DNA of 64,000 nt, from positions 1 to 64,000 of the forward strand of contig JASAOO010003534.1 of the NCBI GenBank assembly GCA_030849075.1, written 5' to 3'. Origin of the DNA: Zelonia costaricensis. Lineage: Eukaryota > Euglenozoa > Kinetoplastea > Trypanosomatida > Trypanosomatidae. Positions 56,980 through 64,000 of this stretch are shown one piece after another; the stretch's first letter is position 1, and each line of letters starts with the position of its first letter. A program made the translations under genes and the position numbers. A model generated the notes under the pieces. The model did no database searches. It was not told where the DNA came from and saw nothing but the letters and a program-made list of their open reading frames with translations.

Positions 56980-59598
56980 ATGCGTCCGTACGCTGTGCGG
57001 GATGGCCCGCAAAGCACGCAGCGCAGCGCCTTCAGCCGCATGATAGAGGCGCGGCGCGGGAGCGAGGCGGAGAAGCGCCGCGGCGACGGCGACCTGCTCG
57101 CCCCCGCCTCGCCCAGCGCGTGTCCGCCGCTGCCAGACATCCACCAGCAGCCGACCTCGTTCGCCATCGCGAGTGCCAGACGCGGCGCACCCGATGCGGC
57201 ATCGGCGGTGCAGCGCGCATCGATTCACGGGCAGGCCTCGACACCGCAGCTCTCGCTCTCCTCGTGCGTCATCACCGACAAGACGCCGCGTGCCGAGCTA
57301 CTCATCATCATCTCGCAGCTCCAGGTCGATCTCACGCAGCGCACAGACAGCGTCAACGCCATTCAGCGGAACTTTGAGCGGCTCAGCGCGATGCACCACG
57401 CCGAGCAGCTCGAGCTCCAGCGGCTGCGCCAGCTGGAGAAGTCGCTGGCAGAGCACGACGGGCGGCAGGAGGAGAAGAAGCTGCGCGAGGCGATCGAGAG
57501 CGCGGTGGCGCTGCAGAGCAAGGTGCGCGAACACGAGGTGGCGCGACGGCGCTTGGAGGCCCAGGTGCAGGCCACCATCACCGCACGCGAGCGCGAGCGT
57601 GAAATCGGTCGTCTTGTCGCTGCCCACGCCGCCGCCCTCCGCACGCTCGCCGACGAGGAAAGCGAGGCCTTCGCACAGCTGCACCGTGCGGCAGGGGCCG
57701 AGAGCGCCTCCGTCGCACTCCAGCGGGGGGCCGGTACGGCAGCGGCAGCGCAGACGCAGTTGTGCCGCGACACTGCGGAGGCCGTCGTGGCGCATCACGC
57801 GCAGGTCATCGCCATGCTGGTGCACGACAGCGCCAACGGAGTGGCACCGCCGCTGCCGCCGCACAAGCTGCCGCTCAGTGTGACGCCGGCGTCGCTGCTG
57901 GATGAGCTGCGGCCGTGGATCGCAGAAACGGAAGAGGCCGTGCGGCAGTACGTCGCCGCCACGCGCGCCGTGTCCGAGCGTCAGCGTGATGCGGGCAACA
58001 GCAGCAGCCACGCACGCGACGCGGAGCTGCGACGCTGCAAGTTGACTGCTGTGATAGACGAGGAGCGGACAGGTCGGCAGGCACTGCTGTTCGGCGAGCG
58101 CAGCGCGCGGGGTTTACTGCAACGCGTCACCCGCGCGTGGCGAGGCGCTGTGGAGCGCCAGCGGGAGCTCCACACCACGTCCAGCGCAGCGCAAGCGGCC
58201 GTGGTAGAGGCGCAGCTCTCGCAGCGGCTGGCGTCGTGGTGCACCGCCGCAGACGCGCGCTTCGAGGCAATGGACAAGCACCTCGCCGCGCTCAGGGCGC
58301 ACGGTGCAGAGATGGAAGACTGCGACCGGCAGCGCACCGCGCAGCAGCTGCGTGAGTCGCACGCGGCTCAGCTGCAGGCGGTGCGGGACGAGGCCGCGGC
58401 TCAGTTCTCTGCCGCGCACGTGGCACACACGCGGGAATTGGCGCAGCGGCATCAGGAGTGGGAGACGCGGTTGCGTGCGGCGGACCTGAAGGCCGCCGCG
58501 GCTCAGCGTCAGAGCGACGCCCACGTTGTCACGCTCGCCGAGTTAGAGCGGCTTCACTCCGAGGCGATGGATGCGGCCACCACCGCCTGGCACACCGCCA
58601 CGGCGACGGCGCTGTCGCAGCGAGAGGCGAGCCTATGTGCCGAGTTCCGGCGTGCGGAGGCGGCGCAGCAGGCGCACCTGCACGCGGTCGCGGCGACGTG
58701 GGCTGATGCCCTGCAGGCCCGCGAGCGCTGCGCGAGCGACGAGCGGTCTGAGCGACTTGAGCTCGTTCGGGCCCGCTGGCTGGCAGGCACGCAGCAGCAA
58801 CAGCGCGTGCATGGAGCCGAGGTTGAGTGGCAAGCACACGCGGTGGCCCTGCGCGAGGGCGCGGCCCGCCTCGGCCAGGAGGAGGCGTCCACGCGTGCGA
58901 AGTGGACGGTGGAGGCGGCGACGGCGTGGGGTGCCCTCGCGCGCGATGCGGCCGTGTCGCTGGCTGCGGTGCAGCACGCCGATGCGATGCGGGCGGCGGC
59001 GGTAGAGCTGAGCTCGGCGCGTGCGGTGGCGGCTGCGCAGGAGGAGGCGTGGCGGGCGCTCCTCTCCACCATGGACGGCGACCTGCAGCGTGCCCGCGAG
59101 GAGCGACTCGCCGCCGTGGCGCGCGCGGCGGATGCGGTGGCGGCGGCCCAAATGGCGGCGGAGGCGCTGCAGACGGCCAAGAGTGACTTCGCTTCATACA
59201 AGACGGGTGTGTCGGCGGCGGCGCAGCGCATTGAGGTGGCGGAGAGCGCCACGGAAAGCGCATGCTGCTGCGCCTTGTGCCTCCAGCTGTACACGCAGCC
59301 CGTCGCCTGCGTCCCGTGCGGCCACGCGTACTGCGCCGGCTGCCTGCTTCAGCACCCACGCAACCGTGGGCTGTCAGGACGCACGGCCGCTGCTGCTGCT
59401 GCTTCGAGCTCGCGGGGTGAGCTCGATGTGACACAGTGGCTGGGCGAGATCACGTCCCCGCACGCCCGCCTGTACTGCCCCGAGTGCGGGACGGCGGCGG
59501 GCACGACGGTGGTGGAGCTGCAGATGCTGGGCGAGCTCACGGCAAAGTTCGACTACAAGAAGCGCAGCCTTGCCGTGCTGCTCGCCGAGCTCCAGTAG
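56980..59598 (+). CDS. Coiled-coil protein with C-terminal RING finger, putative E3 ubiquitin ligase (872 aa)
   Basis: Likely brings a ubiquitin-charged E2 enzyme to a bound target. The ATG at 56980 (MRPYAVRDGPQ) follows a strong acceptor. Residues 1-100 are mixed, then about 105-755 are nearly continuous coiled coil rich in Ala, Glu, Gln and Arg (for example QRLRQLEKSLAEHDGRQ). The C-terminal RING has Cys764-x2-Cys767, Cys780-x-His782-x2-Cys785-x2-Cys788 and Cys833-x2-Cys836, a C3HC4 pattern. The last two ligand pairs are separated by about 44 residues containing an Ala/Ser run, longer than usual. The chain ends 36 residues later in a helical tail. Long coiled coil plus C-terminal RING is also the layout of Bre1 (histone H2B) ligases, but I see nothing specific enough to assign that. 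Binding partner and location are unknown. Confidence 0.85.
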   Translation: MRPYAVRDGPQSTQRSAFSRMIEARRGSEAEKRRGDGDLLAPASPSACPPLPDIHQQPTSFAIASARRGAPDAASAVQRASIHGQASTPQLSLSSCVITDKTPRAELLIIISQLQVDLTQRTDSVNAIQRNFERLSAMHHAEQLELQRLRQLEKSLAEHDGRQEEKKLREAIESAVALQSKVREHEVARRRLEAQVQATITAREREREIGRLVAAHAAALRTLADEESEAFAQLHRAAGAESASVALQRGAGTAAAAQTQLCRDTAEAVVAHHAQVIAMLVHDSANGVAPPLPPHKLPLSVTPASLLDELRPWIAETEEAVRQYVAATRAVSERQRDAGNSSSHARDAELRRCKLTAVIDEERTGRQALLFGERSARGLLQRVTRAWRGAVERQRELHTTSSAAQAAVVEAQLSQRLASWCTAADARFEAMDKHLAALRAHGAEMEDCDRQRTAQQLRESHAAQLQAVRDEAAAQFSAAHVAHTRELAQRHQEWETRLRAADLKAAAAQRQSDAHVVTLAELERLHSEAMDAATTAWHTATATALSQREASLCAEFRRAEAAQQAHLHAVAATWADALQARERCASDERSERLELVRARWLAGTQQQQRVHGAEVEWQAHAVALREGAARLGQEEASTRAKWTVEAATAWGALARDAAVSLAAVQHADAMRAAAVELSSARAVAAAQEEAWRALLSTMDGDLQRAREERLAAVARAADAVAAAQMAAEALQTAKSDFASYKTGVSAAAQRIEVAESATESACCCALCLQLYTQPVACVPCGHAYCAGCLLQHPRNRGLSGRTAAAAAASSSRGELDVTQWLGEITSPHARLYCPECGTAAGTTVVELQMLGELTAKFDYKKRSLAVLLAELQ

Positions 59599-60188
59599 GC
59601 AGCTGAGACGCATCGCTCTCCATGTTGGCGTGTGCGTGTGCGTGTGTGTGCTCGGTTTCTGTTAGTCTTTGTTGGAAGAATGCATGGACGCTGCTGAAGC
59701 GCTATGGAGGGGGCAACATCAGCGCAGGGGGTGGGTGGATGGGTCGAGTCGGCATGCTGGCACACACACACGCGTCTGCCGCATCCCCCCTCCTCCCCAC
59801 GTGCTCGGCCTCCGCAGCTGCGCTGTGTTGCGGTCCTCCTCGCCTCACCCCCTCTCTCTTCTTCTGTTGTCTTCCCTGCGTGTTTGCACACACACACACA
59901 CACACACGCAGCTCGAGTGCGCAGCTGTCGCTCTTGTCGCCCCACTTGCCTTCTTGCATTTTTTTTCTGTTTGCTCACTCGAGTGCGCGCGTCGTCTCTG
60001 CTGTGGTGGTCCTCGATATCACCTCGATGAAACTTCCAACACAACAACCGGGGCCAGCGCCGATCCCCTCCCCCTTTGCCCTCCACCAGCAGCACCGTGC
60101 ACGGCCCTCTCCCGGTACAGCAGCGTCTTGTGCTGCCGTGGCCCCCCCGCCCCTCCTGCAGACACACAATGCACGCGACGGGATGAGC

Positions 60189-60209
60189 GCGTGTGTGTGT
60201 GTGTGTGTG
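60189..60209 (+). repeat. (GT)10 microsatellite
   Basis: CG(TG)n-type run in the spacer before the aminopeptidase gene. Confidence 0.9.
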
Positions 60210-62288
60210 CGTTGCCGCCGAGTTCGCCGGCGACGCAGTCATGCCTTGTATGCTCTCAGGTGTGCTGCAGCGCGGTTCCCCAACGTCTTGTGTTTACCTT
60301 TCTCGCTCCCCCCCTTCCGCTTCAACTCATGCAACGTCCACCCGTCACCATCGGCCCCGCAGTGGCTCAGGAAGTGCGCACCCCCTCGCTGTTCCACCGT
60401 TGAGCTCATCCCCGCGTCCACTCCTCCGCATCTTCACCCGCGATCCGCCTCGCGCCCATCCCGTCGTCGCCTCCTCCGCTGCTGCCCCACTCAAACCCCG
60501 CCCTGAGGACGAGCTAGAGGAGCAGCGCGACCTGCTCTCCCATCTTATATCATACACACACACACACACACACGCACACACAACACGCGCGCCTCCCCCT
60601 TCCCACTCCCCTCCCTTCCTTTGCGGAACACGCCCCGCATCTGACAAGGGGCTTTTCGCGTACTGCCGTTGCGGTGGCGTTCCAGCTCGGCTCCCGTCAC
60701 TCCACCCGCACACACACCTGCTCACACACCTGCAGCGCATTCGTGGCCGCGCACTGTGTTGTCCCCCCCCCCCACAGCGGTCCGTATCAGTCATCATCGC
60801 CCCCCCCCCGCTCCGTTCTCACCATCTTTCGCGGCTCATCTATTATCCTCTAGCGCTTCATAAATTTCCCGCCACGTCCCCCACCGGTGTGTCCGCGAGT
60901 GTCTGCGTCGCCGTCGCTTCCTCGTTGCACAAGCACTTGCTCACCCCCCCCTCCGGCACTCACATACACGCACGTGTGTGTGCGTGTGTGCCGCCGAGCT
61001 CTCAGTGTCGGGTGCGCACCACCGCTGCGTCGCGCACGGCCGCCTATTCCATTTTCGTCTCCTCGTTGTCTCAGCCGGCCGTCCGCGCAGCTCGAGTCCA
61101 CTCGCCCTCCCCCACCCCCGTCGCCTCGCTGGCTTTGCCTCTATATTTCTCACGCCGTGCGTGCTGCGTGCGGTGCCAGCGCCTGCGCACCCGCCACGCT
61201 TTCCTGTTGACCGTTGGCGTCCCCCACAAAACGCCACGCGGTGGGTTGGTGACCGCGCGACGCACGCCTCGAGGGGCTTCCTTGCCTTGCTTGCTCTTCT
61301 TGGCCTTCCCCCCTTCCCCTCCCACGCTACGCGCGGTGTGCCCCTCCCCACCTCCTCACGCCCCCACCCTCTCTTGCCGATCTGCTCATCACCGCTCCCC
61401 GTAATTGTTGTTCCACCCTTCCCCACCACGCCCCAGCAGCTCCACTGGTTGCACCCTGGGGTCTGCTGCTCCGTGGTGCACCCCCACCTACCTACTCGCA
61501 CATCCCCCCCCCCCACACACACACACACAGGCGGGTGCGTCCTCCGCGTCTGCGTGCTCGCGGGTCGCTGTTGTCGTCGTATCTCTGCCGTCTCTCTTGT
61601 TGTCCTTCGCTTCGCTTGTGGCTTCTCTCTTCACTGTGCGTGGGTTGGCCGCTGCGAGTCTCCCACTCACTCACTCACTCACTTTCTCTCCGTCATATCG
61701 CCTCTTCGCGAGGGCGCCGTGTGCGTGAAGAGCGCCACGCAGTTGCGTGCTCCCGTGCACCGGAGCCTCCCTCGGCTCTCCTCCTTCTTCTCTCTGTGCG
61801 TATACGTGTGCGGCGCGGGCACCCGTGTAGGGACGCCTGCACGCCACTTCGTGTGTGCGTCCCGGTTCGGGCGTCTTCCTTCATCATCTGCTCTTCTCAA
61901 TTTTCTCTTGTGCGTTGAATAAGGAAAAAGTGCGAAGGGTGCGTGTACGTGCGTGCGTGCGTGCCCCCCCGCCTTGGCTGTCTCTCGCTCTGATTGGCAC
62001 CGGTCCGTTCTCGGCGCGCGGAAGCAAGGCACGCAGCCTGCGCATCGCCACCACCGTTGCCCCCTTCGGCTGTCTCCCTCATCTTCCCCTCGCTCCCCTC
62101 CCTCCGTGAGTGTCCCGCCTCGGTGCCCGATTGGCGTGCCGGCTCGCCGCAGCGCATCGCCCTCACTCCCCCCCCCGCCCCCCGCCCGCCGCCGTTCCGT
62201 CGTCCTTCTTTAGCCTCCTTTGCTGTGGTGTACCTTCTCCTCTGCCGGCTCCTCCTCCCACGCGCTTGTCGTCTCGCACGCGCCGACC

Positions 62289-62360
62289 TCTTTCCTTTCT
62301 CTCCGCTTCTGTCTGTCCCTGTCTGTCCGCCGCTCTCCCCACGCCCACGCCCACGCGTAG
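62289..62360 (+). promoter_or_regulatory. Candidate spliced-leader acceptor for the 62376 gene
   Basis: A long tract (CTTTCCTTTCTCTCCGCTTC onward through CTCTCCCC) is followed by CGCGTAG with the AG at 62359-62360. The implied 5' UTR is only about 15 bases. Confidence 0.5.
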
Positions 62361-62375
62361 AGTGAGTTCCGATTG

Positions 62376-64000
62376 ATGGAGCCGGCACCACTCGCGTGCT
62401 CCCCCGAGGGGGTGCCCGACGACGTTGTGCAGTCCCTCCACTCCCTCGCCTTCCGCCTGCCCCCGCACATGCTGCCACAGCACTACGCCCTCGAGTTCCA
62501 GCCAGACGCCGTGCTCGGCATCTTCACTGGCGCCATGTACGTGACGATCCGTGTCACGCAGGCGCCGCTGACGCTCGTTCGGCACCTCGTCCTCCACGCG
62601 CTCGGCCTCACCATCGCCGCGGAGGCGGTGCACGTCTTTGTGCCAGCGGACCCGGTGCAGGGGCTTAGTGAGGAGGCGGCGGCGATGCACCCCAGCCGTT
62701 GCCGCCACGGCGACGGCGCAGCGCGTCAGCGGCCCTTCAGCGAAGAGACGGGCCGCTACGTGCACTGCGTGGACGTGTCGCACTTCTCAGAGAGTGAGAC
62801 GGCGCTGTTGGTGTTTGACAGCGCGCTGCCGTGCGCGCTGGGCGACACGTTCGTGCTCATCGTGGACCACTTCGAGGGCGCCATTGGCGTTCCGCCCCAC
62901 ATGGAGGGCCTCTTCCACTCCAACGTGGCCGACGCGTCGATGCTGAGCACGCACCTCGAGCCGACCGATGCCCGCCGTTTGTACCCGTGCTTCGACGAGC
63001 CGGCGATTCAGTCGACCTTCCACCTCTCCGTCATCGCGGCGGCTGGGCAGATGGTGCTGTCGAACACCGAGGTGGAGGCCGACATCGCCGTCACCGTGCC
63101 GCCCTACGGCCCGATCATGGCGCCGCCGGCCAGCGCCCGCAAGAGCAGCGGCAGCCTGTGCGACGTGGCCTCCATCGCCTTGCCATCGCCCAGCGGCGCC
63201 TCCGCGTCTTCCTCGCCCAAGCCGTCGCACACAACCACGTCGGCGCTCACGTCGTCCGCGCCGCCCGCGCTGTGGCACTGCGTGCGCTTCCAGCGCACCC
63301 CGCCCCTGCACACCTGCATCGTCGGCTTTCATGTAGGCCGCTTCATCATCCTCGAGCAGCGCTCGCGGCGCTCCCGCATCTTGTGCCGCGTGGTGCTGCC
63401 CCACACCGATGCGAGCAGCAGCGGCTGGTTCGCGCTCGATCTCGCCACGAAGGCAGTCGACTTCTTCGAGGAGTTCTTTGGCGTTGGGCTGCCGCTGACG
63501 AAGCTGGACGTGGTGGGGCTGCCAACCTTTGGCGTGCTTGGGATGGAAAACTGGGGAATGATCAACCTCGCCAGGAACTTTCTCGTCGTGACGGACACGA
63601 CCCCGCTGGAGCGGCGGCAGCGCATCACGCGGCTCATTGGGCACGAGGTGTGCCACCAGTGGTTTGGCAACCGCGTCTCGGTCGAGTGGTGGAACTGCCT
63701 GTGGCTAAAGGAGGGCATGTGCCGCTACCTCGAGTACTTCTTTGTCAACGCGGTCTTCCCGAGCTGGGGGCTCTGGAACGAGTTCCTGTGCAACATCATG
63801 AACGGCGCGCTGCTGGCCGACGCGAACCCAGGCACGACGCACCCTGTCGGCAACTGCAACCCCGCGCCGCGACGCATCTACGATACCTTCGATGCCATCA
63901 GCTACGGCAAGGGCGCCTGCCTGCTGCGCATGATCTTCAGCATAATTGGCGTGGAGTGGTTGAAGCGGGCGACGCACCTGCTCATGGTCCGCTTCGCCGA
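62376..64000 (+). CDS. M1-family zinc aminopeptidase, 3' end beyond the window
   Basis: Removes N-terminal residues from peptides using one zinc ion. The gene begins at the ATG at 62376 (MEPAPLACSPEG) and runs off the right edge after 541 codons, so the C-terminal domain is not visible. The N-terminal beta domain includes HLEPTDARRLYPCFDEP, the typical M1 pattern. A Ser/Pro/Ala-rich insert of about 60 residues sits near 240-298. The substrate-binding GMEN motif is GMENWG (389-394). Zinc ligands are His423, His427 and Glu446 in HEVCHQWFGN and LKEGM, with catalytic Glu424. The transition-state Tyr is Tyr510 in AISYGKGACLLRM. All catalytic residues seen are intact, so an active enzyme is expected. 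No signal peptide is obvious, suggesting the cytosol. The family is unambiguous; the substrate preference is not. Confidence 0.95.
   Translation, partial: MEPAPLACSPEGVPDDVVQSLHSLAFRLPPHMLPQHYALEFQPDAVLGIFTGAMYVTIRVTQAPLTLVRHLVLHALGLTIAAEAVHVFVPADPVQGLSEEAAAMHPSRCRHGDGAARQRPFSEETGRYVHCVDVSHFSESETALLVFDSALPCALGDTFVLIVDHFEGAIGVPPHMEGLFHSNVADASMLSTHLEPTDARRLYPCFDEPAIQSTFHLSVIAAAGQMVLSNTEVEADIAVTVPPYGPIMAPPASARKSSGSLCDVASIALPSPSGASASSSPKPSHTTTSALTSSAPPALWHCVRFQRTPPLHTCIVGFHVGRFIILEQRSRRSRILCRVVLPHTDASSSGWFALDLATKAVDFFEEFFGVGLPLTKLDVVGLPTFGVLGMENWGMINLARNFLVVTDTTPLERRQRITRLIGHEVCHQWFGNRVSVEWWNCLWLKEGMCRYLEYFFVNAVFPSWGLWNEFLCNIMNGALLADANPGTTHPVGNCNPAPRRIYDTFDAISYGKGACLLRMIFSIIGVEWLKRATHLLMVRFA

Larger units (their letters stand above)
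59599..62375. other. Intergenic spacer, 2.8 kb
   Basis: No gene is seen. GT-rich sequence (about 59627-59652) follows the stop codon. A CA run lies at 59888-59907, a GT run at 60189-60209, a CA run near 60554-60572 and poly-C runs near 60765 and 61506. The remainder is strongly C/T-rich. Open frames of 200-400 codons here (60193-61404, 60978-61922) have repeat-derived composition. Confidence 0.65.

Noticed and set aside
1..64000. Strand-switch region, transposase, CRISPR array or bacterial operon
   Set aside because: All supported genes are on the + strand. No direct-repeat/spacer array, integrase or transposase was recognised, and the gene spacing and acceptor patterns are eukaryotic (trypanosomatid).

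Overview
This 64 kb window reads as a stretch of a trypanosomatid nuclear chromosome, most like Leishmania and its relatives. All fourteen supported protein-coding genes lie on the + strand, none needs an intron, and the coding sequence is GC-rich. Genes are separated by 1-3.5 kb spacers made of C/T tracts and GT/CA microsatellites. Most starts are preceded by a pyrimidine tract and an AG, the pattern expected for spliced-leader trans-splicing of a polycistronic transcript. No tRNA, rRNA, CRISPR, operon-type promoter or transposase was recognised. The organism call is inference from architecture and protein families; species cannot be named.

Layout from left to right: a 3.5 kb gene-free start; a large unrecognised, mostly disordered protein (3520-7230); a tandem pair of membrane-anchored TEX2/Nvj2-like SMP lipid-transfer proteins (8834-11836 and 13614-15764); a small coiled-coil protein (17326-18159); a protein with two cold-shock-like segments and a poly-Gly tail (19272-21803); a tandem pair of very long ABC half-transporter-like proteins (23228-28600 and 31317-36401); two unrecognised proteins (38242-40023 and 43168-46230); a Ctf4/WDHD1-like replication scaffold (47606-51889); a GNAT acetyltransferase (52910-53377); a TMEM41/DedA-type VTT membrane protein (54939-55949); a coiled-coil protein with a C-terminal RING (56980-59598); and an M1 zinc aminopeptidase cut by the window edge (62376-64000).

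The most noteworthy content is the two tandem paralogous pairs. In the ABC pair the first nucleotide-binding domain keeps every catalytic motif. The second has lost the Q-loop Gln, the LSGGQ signature, the D-loop and the switch His but keeps Walker A and B. The two SMP proteins, the VTT protein and the ABC pair together give an unusual density of genes likely to handle membrane lipids, although neighbours in trypanosomatid clusters are often functionally unrelated. A second theme is the strand-asymmetric use of dinucleotide repeats: GT runs tend to follow stop codons and CA runs tend to precede start codons, several of them inside predicted 5' UTRs.
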